Of a stretch of 47,235 nucleotides of DNA, positions 29,269 through 41,205 are shown piece by piece (the stretch's first letter is position 1; every line of letters begins with the position of its first letter). Location of the stretch: assembly GCA_001687465.1 (NCBI GenBank), contig LVLI01000136.1:1-47235 (forward strand), given 5' to 3'. This stretch comes from Halocafeteria seosinensis (Eukaryota > Sar > Bigyra > Bicosoecida). The notes below the pieces were generated by a model, which was not told the origin of the DNA, did not search any database, and was given only the letters and a program-made list of their open reading frames with translations. A program made the position numbers and the translations under genes.

Positions 29269-30979
29269 CTAGTATTTGGTAAGATCTGTTGCAATACGAG
29301 AGAATGTGATCTCTAGCTGATGCATTCTGTTCGCGACTAGATGAATAAAGGCACCCACATGTAAATGATGGTTATCTGGGCACGCAAGTTTAGCTACACC
29401 CATGACGAACGGTCGATACTTGGCTAACTCCATCGCAAGCTGAGCTAAAGTAAGAATTTCCCGTTCCTTCTCGGTCAACCTCTCATGCTTGATAATCTGA
29501 AGTAGAGCGTCAGACATTCGTTTCTCTGCTCCAGTAGAGGGTACACCGTACGGTGCTGTTTCGAAAGAATGACCCCGTTGAGGCATCTCATGCATAGCAC
29601 TCAGTTTTGCGCGCGTGTCTTCATTCTCTAAATGAGGCATAATATCACTGAAAGGGCTTTTTCTAAAAATCATGTATTTCTTTGGACTTATGACCTTGAC
29701 ATCCTCTCCATCAGGTAAATCATACTTCGAGAGTTCTCCATTTAGGACGTTCTTGCTGTCTCTATTCGTAGGATTCGCGCTCGCACCATGGTCCTGGTGT
29801 TTCGTATGTTGAAGATCCGGATTGTCACCACTGCTTTCTTCCTTCAACGACTCTATTCCTTCCGATGTATCACTTGTGCTTTCGTCATCAGCATCATCGT
29901 TGTCGGAAGCACCGGACCTACTCTCTCTATCAGATTCTGGCATGTTTTCCGAGTCGTCGGCCAATTCCCCTTTCTGACTCAATGAAATCTCTTTAACATT
30001 TGGCTTGACTCGCTTCATAATAGTTTCAAGCCAATCGTTCACTCTATTTACTTTGGGTGCCTTCCCCGATACAAGAACTTGATTTCTCGTCGAGATAACG
30101 GACGAAACGATCTGTTTACATTCCGTATTAGTCAAAGTCCATCCCTCAAGGTTTTTATCCCCAAAGTAGAGATCCCTTGTAAATAAGGCAACAGCGTGTG
30201 CAGCAGCGTTTGTGTACCGACTTGGATCCACCTTCTCCTTGCTTGGGGGCGGAGGTAGTGCTTGTGGAAAACTCAGTAAGTGCAAAAGCACTTCGGCATT
30301 CCTTGCCCACGCGGGAAATGGATTATTCTTTTGCGTGCCTGTGGCACACGACTGTACGTACAAGTAGAAGTGAGGGTGCCTGTGTAATGCGTCTTGCACG
30401 TCAATTGCACTAACTTACCTGGATTTGCAGGAGGCATTGGTAATGCTTCTGTTGGCATGCATCCCCATCCGGTGGTGCAGGCGGTCTCAATTCTTTCGGG
30501 GAATACGTTTGATTCAATTCTCCGGCCACACGTGCCCACAGCTCTCTGAGAAACACTTGCTTCTTCGGAGTCGATACAGAGCTGCCCCAAAACCGATCCG
30601 CCAGTTCCTTGCGCTTAAGGAGCATCCGGGTGACGCCTTCCGGCGTCCATGCACCACGCAGCCGTGGCGATTTAGGGGAGCTTGCTCCCCGTGCAGGGCT
30701 GGCCGGTCGACGTCTCTTGCCCATGCTAGCCGTAGTTGTCCTTAGCGGCGTAGAGCGATTGGATTTCGGCGTGGAAACCGAAGGGGACTTGCGTTTATTA
30801 CTGGGCGACTGTTGTGGAGCAAGTTGCGTTTTCGGAGGCCCTCGATGCCTTTGCCGTCGGCTCCTCGTAGATACCGATCGAACCATGCTGTGCACTCTTG
30901 GGGGATCAACAACTAGTGGAAGAGGAAATACAAACACGTGCTCTCGTTTTTGACTAGAATTCCACTTTGGATACGCCAT
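29269..30979 (-). CDS. SANT/Myb-like DNA-binding protein with acidic C-terminal half (2 exons)
   Basis: Exon 1 is 30979-30419 and exon 2 is 30351-29269, joined in phase through a 67-bp GTAAGT...CAG intron, giving 547 residues. A basic Ser/Pro-rich N-terminus with several nuclear-signal candidates (KRRRP, NKRKS) precedes a Trp-anchored helical domain (AWTPEGVTRMLLKRKELAD ... LWARVAGELNQTY, residues ~110-175) like the Myb/SANT-like domains of trihelix factors and transposon-derived regulators. An acidic, Ser-rich linker follows, then a conserved-looking C-terminus without a known fold. It is likely nuclear, either a transcription regulator or a domesticated transposon protein. The gene reads in the same direction as its flanking COX7a-like and RG-repeat genes. 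Confidence 0.65.
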
Positions 30980-31351
30980 GGAATCCGCCGTTAATCATGC
31001 GACCGATTGATGGCGGACAAACTTTTATTGGTTAATCCAGAACGTTTGGGCAACCGGATCACAAAAGATCGTCGAACGCATCACACCAAGCGCACTAGTA
31101 TAGGTCCCCTGCGTAATCACGAGGAAGTCGCTCTGGACGGATCACACACAATGTCTTCTTGATTTGATCCGCTGAGAGGGTCCTTTGACCAAGCACATTC
31201 CCTGAATTCCCCCCACATATGGTAGTATTATTAAGTGACTCACGAGATCATGTAGTTGGAAAGAGCGTAAAAAACTTAATATAGACAGTAACCACGAGGT
31301 GTCAATTATTGCGCTAACTCTGCCTGACGAGAACTCTAAGCACACTTGCTA
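30980..31351. other. Spacer between SANT-like and COX7a-like genes
   Basis: About 370 bp separate the SANT-like gene start from the COX7a-like stop. It should hold the SANT-like promoter and the COX7a-like 3' UTR. No element could be identified. Confidence 0.4.
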
Positions 31352-31833
31352 TCACTCAGCCCCTCCGATCTTGTGGTGTCCACCGCGTAGATCATGAAAA
31401 ATACCTGCACAGTATAATAGGTACACCAGTATCTTAAGCTTCTAACTTGACAAGTTTGCAATTGACACTCCACTACACTCACTGTAGACAGCCACCAGAA
31501 ATACGCTTCCGATAACGGCGGAACCTCCAGTCAGGAGCGCCTTGTCATTCGCTCCTTTGCTATAGGTGGGGTGAGCCGCGTTTCCAACACCGTATTTTTG
31601 AAAGTGCTGAATGTTCTGGGCTTTCATGTTTGGAAGATTAGTGAGCTGCAGACAGTGAATTCATACACCAGCGTGAAATTGTCCCATAGCTGCCAAATGA
31701 CCACTTCACCTACCCGTGTGGAGATCTTTTCCAGGACATTGTAGCTCATCGGTCGGGTCTGGACACCACTGCCAGTGGTAGACCGAAGAATAGCCCCTGG
31801 AGATCTGGTAAATGTGCGTGCAATCTGATTCAT
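31352..31833 (-). CDS. COX7a-like small mitochondrial membrane protein (3 exons)
   Basis: Exons 31833-31714, 31645-31483 and 31404-31352 join in phase (introns 68 and 78 bp) to give 111 residues. Each exon alone looks like a meaningless small ORF, which makes the gene easy to miss. The N-terminus (MNQIARTFTRSPGAILRSTT) is Arg/Ser/Thr-rich without acids, a typical mitochondrial presequence. The mature part has HFQKYGVG, a Lys/Gly-rich HPTYSKGANDKALL, one hydrophobic helix (GGSAVIGSVFLVAVYSIF) and a short polar end (HHKIGGAE). Size, single helix and the K-G-x-x-D-K motif before the helix fit cytochrome c oxidase subunit VIIa. Another small inner-membrane respiratory subunit is the main alternative. 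Confidence 0.6.
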
Positions 31834-32734
31834 TTCACTTAATTAAAGCTCGATAAAGACCCTGGCCAGCGTCCGCGTATTACTTTCACAGCAGGATGTT
31901 CACTAATTCGACCTATTGACAGTATCTGCTTATCAGCGGGAACCAAAATTAATCAAGATTTATCTTGTATCAACAAATCGAAAGGTCTGAGGCTCTGAAA
32001 ATCTGTCTGAATACTCGCTTTGTTACACCTAAACGTGGCTGGAAATATTCCGAAAATCCGGGCCCTCGGCCCGGGCCCCCCCCTGGATTTTGGTCATGTG
32101 TCACATGATGTGTGTTGATTGAAATTCATGCAACGACTTACCCACGCGTTGTACTGGACTCGGAATACATGAAAGTGTCCGTGTAACTGTTGCGTATGTT
32201 GTTCTGCTGCTCTATTTTATTTCGCTTTGTGGACTTGCTTCTTCAGCCGTGCAATTCATCATGTTTGCACTGCGTTTAAGCTTTATGAGTGACAATACAT
32301 AGCGTTATACCACTGCCGGTGGGCCATCAGTGACGTTTTGGTCGTCCGGCACTTGCTACGTACTTTAAGGTGCACTGTACGCACATCAGTATCAGGTGTT
32401 GGTGTGGTGGTGCATGGTGCTTCCAGTACTGTAAGTGAAGTGCAACAATCAGACTTCAGTCTATTATGGGTTTCCTTGGAGGTGGAGGGACATGGTTTAA
32501 CGTCCACTGCTTGGGAAAGCAACAGTAGCAGTAGCCTTGTCGTAGCAGAAGTCGGTATATCAAGTTGACTTTTCGTTTTTGTAGGCCAACCGGCCACCAC
32601 TGGCTACAACTCTATGTTACATGGCCTCCATTCTTATGGATTCTGAATCGTAACAAATCCACTCTATACAATGTCATATACACGTTTACTTGAAACCCGA
32701 CTGATTTGGAGTTGTCTCCGGAGTCTACTACGCA
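31834..32734. other. Stretch without a supportable gene
   Basis: About 900 bp. Opposing ORFs at 32283-32600 (minus) and 32338-32568 (plus) overlap and neither has a recognisable domain. A GC-rich run of G and C near 32060-32090 (GGGCCCTCGGCCCGGGCC) resembles a similar block near 28340. Nothing else is named. Confidence 0.4.
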
Positions 32735-33873
32735 ATGCCCCCTAAGACGAGGAAGTCTGCATCGAAGCGTACGGCAGACACACCTACAGAGGGTGAACGG
32801 ACGGTATGAGACATCTGTTCGCCCATGTATTGTTTTATCTAACTATTTTCCGCTGTATATTCACTATGGGCACAGAGAAACAGCAGCGTCTGGATGAAAT
32901 CATGCAAGTCATCAAGAAAAGCAGGCCAAAAGAATAGAGAAGCACGGCCAAACACTAGAGAAACTCCTAGCAAATGAAAGGAGCATCTCCCTATCGCGAA
33001 TCTCGACTAATGCGTTGGCGGAGATGCTCTGAAGTTTAAGGTTGGTACAGATCAGCAAAACGGAGGACGTCGACCCACTTCGAGAACTAGAACAGCATAC
33101 GCCATCTCCACGGGAAGTAGTTGAAGCCGTAACAAACGAAGCCCATCGGACGGAGGCTGCTATTAAAAAGCTACCAGAAAGTCCTAAGACAGCTGGTGTC
33201 CCATTTTGCGAAAATGGATACCGACTAGTCGACTGCCCTCAGGAACGCATGTGGAATATCAAAATCGGGAAGTACACCGTCAAAGGCGTACCTGATGGCA
33301 TCATCCTTCCTTGGTCGCAGATGGATGTTGATCCAGGATCTCAGATCAGAGCCGCTGTGGACTTCAAGGTGAAGTTTGATGGGAGCAACATGGCTCAACG
33401 TATCAACCAAGCGATGGGCATGTTTATCGCCGCCAATGCACTCTCTTTCCACGAAGTCATTGTGGTATTCACGGACATGAACGGAGCAAACGAGATTTAT
33501 CGGGCGAATCAGACGAATGTTGGGGTCATCGAGCGTCTGGAGGGCTTAACTTACGGAGGAATGGTCACCATTCTCAGTCGCTTTCTACGAGAGGAATCGA
33601 CTCCAGAGCTTATCACCAAGTGGGACGAGTCAACCATTCGTGGCCCCGCTAATGAGAAAGCAGGGCGTATCCAGTTCAAAAGTATTTTCGAGGAGGCTAC
33701 AAACGCAGGTTTGAGCGGTTGGCAGTGTTCAAAGAGGAGGAGCCCTAGAACATTTGCAAGCCGCTACACAAATGCTTGCCAGCAGCTTCAATACTGACGA
33801 AGAGAATGACCCCTTCTCGCCTGAAGTACCACTCTATGTGGGAAATGATTTCTTTACCAGGATGTATTCCTAA
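32735..33873 (+). pseudogene. PD-(D/E)XK nuclease-like gene, broken
   Basis: Exon 1 (32735-32803) encodes a basic start, MPPKTRKSASKR. A 74-bp intron with a CTAAC branch point ends at CACAGAG, and a coiled-coil-like region follows (KQQRLDEIMQVI, then EKHGQTLEKLLANER in another frame). The core, 33042 onward, has VKGVPDGIILP followed ~25 residues later by AAVDFKVKF, the D...DxK pattern of restriction-type nucleases, and EVIVVFTD. Three lesions are visible: a frameshift near 32913, a TGA at 33030-33032 and a frameshift near 33725, after which a sensible C-terminus (GGALEHLQAATQMLASSF) runs to 33873. Nucleases of this class are common effector domains of Crinkler proteins and selfish elements. 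Confidence 0.6.
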
Positions 33874-34147
33874 GTCGGGTACCGCGTTTATACCACTTTA
33901 ATTCGACAACACAGCCCGCTGTTCTTTGAGAGTTCGTACTGGTTGTACCGTATATATATACCTACATGCCCCGTTTTACAACAACCCTTTACAAAAACCC
34001 CATCTTTTGTTTGGTATTGTGAGTTGAAAAATCAAGCAATCCTCAGAAGCGCCCATGAAGGTTTCTCTGACACAGTGACCCTTTAGCATACACTAAACGG
34101 TAGCGACCAGTTCCAAACAACTTATCCGTTCGGGATTCAGAAATGTT

Positions 34148-35651
34148 TCATTCCTCCTGGGCGCTCATAGTTTGGCCCCCATCAGAGTCTACTGCGACAT
34201 TCTCGCGTGATTGAATGTCCATAGACCCTATGGAATCCCAGAGGGAAGTGACCTCTGTGGAGTTAGTCGTCCGCCAAGTTCGCTCTGCGCCTCGTTCTTC
34301 CAAGAAATGAACAAGCTCTGTGCATTTCACCAACATGTTCTTCATCGAGCGTAAATCATCCGCAGAGAAGCTTGATGCCTCTGGTTCGGTACCATGAGAC
34401 ATGCTGCTCCTATTCTCAGAGGCACTTGCCTCAGGTTCTTCCGAATTACCAGCGGCACGGTTGAGTAGCGCCTTGACTCTTCGAACCGCATGATCAGCAA
34501 GGGTCAACGGCATTCGATCAGCAATGGCGACAGAATTTACATCGGCTGTCAGTGTGTCCACGAGAATCTTAGCAGGCTCCAGACGACCCATGCTACAGGC
34601 AATATGCAGAGGAGTCATGCTAGACTGGGGATCCTGCAATGGATATGTGTAATAGCGTCAACAGGACCCGAGGAGACTGCATCGCTGCTTACGGGTTCAT
34701 CAGCATTGAAGCCGAGTTTAGCAAGAGACCTAAGCACCAAGCATAGTTTTCTATCGTCTTCCATCGTTTTAATGATATCATGCATTACTGTCTTTAGCAG
34801 AGGCATATGCACATCAAGGCCTTTCGACACCATAAATAGCATCTGATGGTCAAATCATGGGAGCGTTGGCTTATTATAATGGAGTACAGCTGTAGGCAAA
34901 AGCATCCCAAAATACCCTACCGTTTTAATTTGAGCATTTTTACACGCAGTGGTGAACATCCTCGCGTTAAAGTAGTGCAGTATTTCGGTCTGACGAAACG
35001 AAACATTCCATTCCCGTAGCTTGTTGGAGATACCTCGCTGCTTGTTAGGTTATTGCTTACCTGTCGACACATATTAACCGTCTTGGATATCTCATTAATT
35101 CTTCCTTCCCGAGCCAATTCGATGAGATAGTCTCCTTGTTCCATTATTGCTCTGAAATATGTCGGGCAAGCATTCTGTAACTCTTTGATTCTTTCCAGTT
35201 GTTCTGCCGGTCCTTCCTTGGTCGCGAAGGGTCCAAAAGGGTCACACGGAATGGCGCCAGCCGCTCCCGCGGCAGAACTATGAGATTGTACAGGCGTTCC
35301 GGAGGAATGATTACTTCGAGTTTTGCCTCGTCGATACCTTGGATGAAGTAGGGGTTCCGCCGTTCGTCGATACTGGTGCTGAGGCATTTGCAGCTGCTGA
35401 TGAAAATGGCTCGGTTTTGGAGCACCGCATTCTTTGTACAAATTATCATCATCATTATGCTCCTCCACGGACGTCATATTGGCATCATTATGGTCATTAA
35501 CTTGATGAGAAGTCACTTCTTGCCCTGTTTGAAAGCCATTTTCTCCATGAATCACCGTCTCGCTCTCGCGGAGCACGGTCGATGCATGCGTACTAGAGCT
35601 CATGATGATCAAATACCTTTCTGACAGCCACTTCAAGTATAAATAGTGCAC
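34148..35651 (-). CDS. Ankyrin-repeat protein with disordered N-terminus (3 exons)
   Basis: Exons 35651-35061, 34842-34693 and 34633-34148 join in phase through introns of 218 and 59 bp, giving 408 residues. A Met 16 codons in (35603, MSSSTHAS) is an equally good start. The N-terminal ~130 residues are disordered, rich in His, Asn, Gln and Asp. A helical part follows (QLERIKELQNACP, YLIELAREGRINEI). The splice between exons 2 and 3 creates an ankyrin repeat: LGFNADEP joined to a segment with SSMTPLHIACSMGR, then a weaker second repeat. A helical C-terminus contains DDLRSMKNMLVKC. It is probably a protein-interaction scaffold; the partner is unknown. It is divergent from the carnitine acyltransferase with ~200 bp between starts, so the two may share a promoter region. 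Confidence 0.65.
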
Positions 35652-35849
35652 AATACCGCCTGAATACCCCTAAATTAGGTTCCTAACACCATCGTAGAAC
35701 CCAACTTCAACCTCCAGTGGGTTGCTGACATAGGATGCCCAACGGACAGAGAGGGTTTAGATAAAAGAATTGAGGGTATAGATAGTCGTTCGCCTTCCTT
35801 CGTTCATTTTCTTCTCAGTGGACGTGTTAGTATAAAACAAGGAAAAGAA

Positions 35850-38238
35850 ATGCTCTCCATGCAGTCATCGTTGCCGGCATTGCCGGTGCCTTCCTTGGAA
35901 TCGACGCTGTATGGGTATCTTAGCAGCGCAAGCGCGTTGGTCCCCCAGGACAAAGATTTGGTGCGCACTTCTCACTGCGCATCCGAGTTCTATAGTGAGG
36001 GTGGTCAACGGATCCAAAAGAAACTGTTGGAGCATAAATCTCGACAGGATCAGCAAAGCGGGGATCGTTCGTGGCTCATCCGGTGGTGGAATGAATTCTC
36101 CTATCTGGTAGGTGGTCTTAGAGACTACTTCATCTCGTCGCATGAATTTTGTTTTTCTTGCAATGGTGCACAGAGAGTAAGGGCATCACTTCCCATTAAC
36201 AGTTCTTACTACTATCTGCTTTGGAATCAGACGAAAATCCAGGCAGATCCGCTCGAGGACAAGAGCGATATCTTTTCGAGGATCGCAGTCATATCTTTGC
36301 AGCTCATGGGGATCCGGGATCAGATCTATACGTAAGACTTTGTTGACATCTATGTTCGGAATGTTTAGGGTGAGAACTAAGTGCGGGTTGGTGGAATCGT
36401 TGTGCAGGAACACTCTTTCGGTGGATCGGATTGGTAAACGCCCGCTTTGCATGTACTCGTACACGGCGTTGTTTCACTCGTATCGGGAACCACGCCAAGA
36501 AAAGGATGCTGTATTGCAGTACCTTGAAGCGGATTCCGAAGCAGATGCGCATTCATACTGTCGTTTAAGGGTCGAATGGAGCCGACGTAGAGGATACTCC
36601 GCCGGGAGGTCTCAGGTATTCCTGGACCCAGTATCATCGAAGTGGGTAATTGAGCTAGAAATATCAGACATGTACGACGATCTTATGGCGCCTATCTTAG
36701 ATATGGAGGAAGCCTACACCAAAGTGAGGTCGCCTTCTCACATCATTGTGTTCGTCCAGGGGATGCCAGTGCGAGTAGATCTGTGGTCCGTGTCGAGAGA
36801 CAGCCGCCAAAGCTCAGCTCTTTCTTATGATGACCTCAGGGATACGCTCCAGTGGATTTATAGTTCTGTGACTCGCAAATATGCCACGAGTCACTGGTTC
36901 TCCACTTCGGTTCCTTGGCTTACTGCTACCGATAGAACCACATGGGCTGAAGCTTACCATTTGCTACATCAGCGATACGACACGGCTACGGTTCTCAAAC
37001 AAATCAAGAGTGCCGCGTTTGTAGTCTGTTTAGATAACGTTACTTCTCTGAATAACGCCGATGGAACTATATCCCATGAACATGTCCAGCATCTGCTTCT
37101 CCATGGTGCTGTGTCCAACAATCCGTCTCCTGTGCACAATCGTTGGTGGGATAAGACAATTCAGCTCGTTGGCATTAACGCCGCTGGCATATCCTGGCAA
37201 ACTAGCAAGAACGGAACACTGATCACTCAGTGTGCTCCGGTAGGGATGATATGCGAACACTCTTTGGTAGATGGTCATGTTACCGGACAGATGCTTGAGC
37301 GCGTTGTCGGAGGGAAGGGCAATTCAAGACTAGGTAGAGACAGAGAAAATCTTCCACAGCATCTGTGCACTGAGTTACCGCTGTTCTCTCGCGCGTTTCA
37401 TAGTATTCGGCGTTTTTCTGGAAATGTGAAAGATTCATTGAATGCTATTTGGAGAACTCAGGACTCGAAATGCCTTTTGTATGTTCGATATGGCAAGGAT
37501 GAAATAAAGAAATGTGGCCTTTCACCCGACGCATGGTGCCAGGTTGCGATTCAAGTGGCCACATCGAGAGCATATGCCCGCTTGAAATACGGGTTTTCTA
37601 CCGATTCCCGCCGTATTCCGCCAAAAATGCTTGAAGTTCTCCCTACTTATGAGCCTGTTCAGATGAGAATGTTTCGCCGAGGACGCACAGAAACGGTGCG
37701 CTCAGCGTCGGTACCAATGCTTCGTTTCGTGCGCCGACTTCAAGGACAATTATCGTCACCTACGGGGGCTTGGAAAGAGACGAAGAAGTCTCTGGGTGCT
37801 GCTGCAGTGGAGCATACCCGGTTGTGTAAATTAGCACTTCAAGGTGTAGGTATCGACCGGCACTTACTGGGTCTATTTCTGATCTCTAAGCAAATAATTC
37901 CTTCGAAGATGCCCTCGTTGTTCCAAGACACTCAGTGGTCTGAGAGACTAGGTGGCAGGTGGATGGTGAGCACATCGAACATGAGCGGCTCGTTTGTTTC
38001 TTCGTGGGGATGGGGTCAAGTAGTGCCAGAAGGATGGGGCATTGCTTATTCCACCCAAACTGAGTTTGGTGGGAAGTATCTTCAGTTTACAATCACAGGC
38101 AGAAACGATACTGATGCCGATGGAAACCCGTCAAAGTCTACCGTAGATCGAACGTCTATTTTATCTGAGGAGATGGAAAAGGCTTTAAACGACATGTTCG
38201 ATATTTGCATGTATGGAGATTCCTCTGCTCGTCTTTAA
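35850..38238 (+). CDS. Carnitine O-acyltransferase, probably peroxisomal (2 exons)
   Basis: Exon 1 (35850-36331) and exon 2 (36408-38238) join in phase through a 76-bp GT-AG intron, giving 770 residues. The N-terminal block LPALPVPSLESTLYGYL and WLIRWWNEFSYL match the choline/carnitine acyltransferase family. The catalytic His sits in CEHSLVDGHV (near residue 445). The carnitine-binding and acyl-CoA signatures are present as YEPVQMRMFRRGRTETVRS (near 580) and SFVSSWGWGQVVPEGWGIAY near the end. The enzyme transfers acyl groups between CoA and carnitine, letting acyl units cross organelle membranes. The last three residues, ARL, fit the PTS1 peroxisomal signal, and no mitochondrial presequence is evident. 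It is longer than the usual 620-660 residues of the family. Confidence 0.88.
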
Positions 38239-38890
38239 GCAGGGCTGCAGGATAGTACCGTTCGTTCCAAGAATTCTGTACGTATGAAGTTAGTTAGATC
38301 TTGGGAGTGGCAGCTTCGGATTTGACGGGCTCATAGTTTGCATCTACCAAATTTTTTATGGAGTTTAGTGCACTTGATGTTCTATCTTTAGCATATACCA
38401 AAGGATTGTTGTGCTCAATGCATGAATTCTCGGAGAATTATTCTCCCTGCTGGCTTAGCGCCAGTGGTCTGTGTAGCCTGTGGTAGACTAGTTGAGTCTC
38501 GCGAACCAGTAGAAGAGACACGCTTGTTTATATATATAGATTACTTTATATGGAGTAGTTTCTGTCATTGCCAATCAATAAGAGCCCCACCCCTTAGTGA
38601 TACAAAAATGGCACCCTTCTCTCGCTGTTTATTTCTAAATTCCTTTCATCTGCTCCCTTATAGTTTCATATGAACAATGAATACAAGTGAAAAGTTTAGC
38701 TAACACGTTCAGGCGGGATAATGCAGCCCAATGAAGAATCTAATGCTACATGTGGAATCCATTGTGGACTTGCGCCAATGTTGCTCATCTATGAGCCAAG
38801 CCGCGCTTTTCCCACCTCCTTCCTAAGAGTGGCTTTGTCCACCGGAGCTTGATAAGCAACTCGTTTCTACCCTCGAACTGAAATAAATTC
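38239..38890. other. Spacer between convergent genes
   Basis: About 650 bp between the acyltransferase stop and the serine hydrolase stop. An 83-codon ORF at 38422-38673 has no recognisable domain. Both flanking genes end here, so it should contain two 3' UTRs. Confidence 0.4.
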
Positions 38891-40542
38891 TTAGGCTATT
38901 TTCGTGAAGTTGACGAACTGGAGACCGGGGAAGTTGAAAATCCTCGTTCCGTTCGTCAACGTATTGAAATATACCCATTCTCCTATGTTAGCCTGCAATT
39001 CCCATATTAAGCAGGGAGCGGTTTGTCGGCGGTAGAATACACGAAATGCGAAGTCGTGCTTCCCCGATGATTCCGGTTTTAGAGGAAATGTACCAAATGA
39101 TCCCAGGTTGATACTTGAAAGCAACGTGTTGTTTAGGTTGGGATCTCGGGTCGCGTTAACCTCTACCTTCATGCCAAATCCGTAATAGGTGCCAAGATAG
39201 CTGTTAAGAAAGCTGTTGCTAACCTCTGGAAAATTGTGTGCCCTGTACTCCCCGTATTGACTCCTTAATACTGGAATAACAGCATCGAAGACACTTTGGC
39301 CAACAGGGATAGTTCCGATTCCAGCTCCATTCCACAAGAAGACCAGCCCAAAGTCAAGCTCTGGTACCATCGCAATAAACGATGTCAACCCTGGCAAGTC
39401 ACCTGATTTTGTACGCACGAGGTAACCATGGCTGGAGAAAATTTCCCAGGGTGCACCGAACCCGGTATTTCCTCCAGGGTTCTCGTAGATTTGCATCATC
39501 ATATTTCGCCGCAGTTGACCGAGAGAGTTTCCATCCTTCCATTCGTTCAAATAGTGCAGAATCCATAGTGCCATATCTTCACTGGTGGAGTATACTCCTC
39601 CGGCAGGATTTAGCCAGCCCAACGGGTCGAAGGGTGCTTCAGATCCATCTAAAAGATAATTAGTTACCATCTTTGAGAACACTTCGGAAGTGTAGTTCAT
39701 CCCTGTTGAATTCATGTTCAATGGCTTTGCAATATTCTCTACCAGGAACTCGCTCCACGGTTTGCCGTACATGCGTTCGGAAATCAAGTTTGCAAATATA
39801 GAATAGGCCAAGTTGGAATAGCTAGGGTAAGTCCACGGCGACATCATCAGCTGATTATACTGCAAGATTCTGTCTAGCATCTCGGCTGTTGTAAGGTTGC
39901 AATGTGGCCTTTCACATGGTCCTTCTCTCGGGACTCCACTGAGTTGGCTCATCATCTGCCGAAACGTTGGTTGGCCCGAGCCGAACGGATTCGGGATGTG
40001 AAAGTCCTCAAAGTACTTCTGCAATTCATCGTCGAAGCTGTCAATCTTCCCATCCCGGAAGGCTTGGATTGCCGTTTCTACTGCAAAGGTCTTGGAATTC
40101 GACGCCAGACGATAGATAGTTTTCTCCGTAGGAACTTGCCCCGGTTGCTTCTTGCTCACACATCCATAATTAAAGTACTGAATTTTCCCACCGAGAATAA
40201 AGGCTCCACTGAGTGCCGTGGAGCTGGGAGTATGGGCACCGCCCTTGCAAGGACCCAGGGTTTTGTCGACAACGTAATTTGTCAATTCATTCATGAAACT
40301 CGAGTTGAACTGCTGTATTTTATCTCTCGGAGGCACAGGTGGCGTGGATTTACAGTTTGGAAAGGCGTTAGGAGGGTTGATAGAGTCCTCCCCCATCAGT
40401 GCCTCCCATGCACCACCTGGAGTGGTGCCTTGTAAATGAGAAAGCATCATATTGAACATGGTGGAGGGTGAGGACGCCGTACCTCGCACAACCCGAGGAG
40501 GAGCACGTACACCCAAGGTGTTGCCGAAATTTTCCCCATCAT
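38891..40542 (-). CDS. Secreted class C beta-lactamase-like serine hydrolase, copy 1 (signal peptide out of frame)
   Basis: The main frame, open from 40516, encodes a beta-lactamase-related hydrolase (PF00144 type). It has the Ser-x-x-Lys nucleophile in LASNSKTFA, the Tyr-x-Asn in YPSYSNLAYS, and the family block FRQMMSQLSG. It is ~75% similar by eye to copy 2. A good signal peptide (MMGKISATPWVYVLLLGLC) starts at 40542 but in another frame; a one-base shift near 40480 would be needed to enter the main frame. Either the gene has lost secretion, or it starts inside (MFNMMLSHLQ), or the base call is wrong. Active-site residues are intact. Family members are DD-peptidases, esterases or amidases; the substrate is unknown. 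Confidence 0.7.
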
Positions 40543-40787
40543 GACACTTTCTCTCATCGAGAGCGTCCCAGATGGCAACACTCTATTAGCAAGGAGAACA
40601 AATCAAATACCCTTGGGAAAATGTAGTTTGTGAGACAAATTGCGACTTGGGGAGTTCCCAGGAAGTACAGTGTAGGTGGACGCGGATCCCGGATCCTGGA
40701 TTCCGGATTCCCGCCGCATTGGCCAACGGCAACTTGTTTGGAGCAGTACAATGTAGCATAGCTACACTGGTCGCAAAACAAGAAAGG

Positions 40788-40905
40788 AAGTGGCTTTTCT
40801 GCAAATATGAACGTCACACTACGTAAGAATTTCTGACTTCGTTATGGACTCGCTTGCAATTACTGTACTGAAGGAAACACGCTTAAACATTCTAGGGCAA
40901 GAAGT
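40788..40905. repeat. 5' flank of hydrolase copy 1, duplicated at 41406
   Basis: This segment (GGAAGTGGCTTTTCTGCAAA ... AACGCTTGAACATTCT-like) has a diverged copy at 41406-41560 in the same orientation. It lies directly upstream of hydrolase copy 1, so the second copy marks the 5' end of a lost third hydrolase gene. Confidence 0.65.
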
Positions 40906-40968
40906 AGGCTATCTGTCACATGTGTGTGGTATGTGTTCTCATTGCGAAACGTGTTCTACCGTCGCGCG

Positions 40969-41150
40969 CCTCAACTCATTTTTGTACAATTGATGAACTG
41001 AATTCCGGGAAAGGAAAACAGTTTCGCACCATCATCCAATGTACATGTACTAATGCAAGAAGAGAATCATTCAAGCTAGGATCTCTTGTAGTATTCACCG
41101 ACACATAAGTTCCGGTTACCGCATAAAGTACCCATCAACGAAGTCAGCAA
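40969..41150 (-). pseudogene. 3' end of a third serine hydrolase copy, internally deleted
   Basis: 40974-41045 matches the last codons of hydrolase copy 2 (41792-41865) almost base for base, including the stop region. It then jumps, with a ~145-bp deletion, to sequence matching 42015-42125. Nothing upstream of that matches the gene. It is a dead remnant nearest to copy 2 in sequence. Confidence 0.8.
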
Positions 41151-41205
41151 AGATGACTGCATTAGATAGCATTTTTCTTCCTTTTTTATACTTCTTGGAA
41201 AGTCA

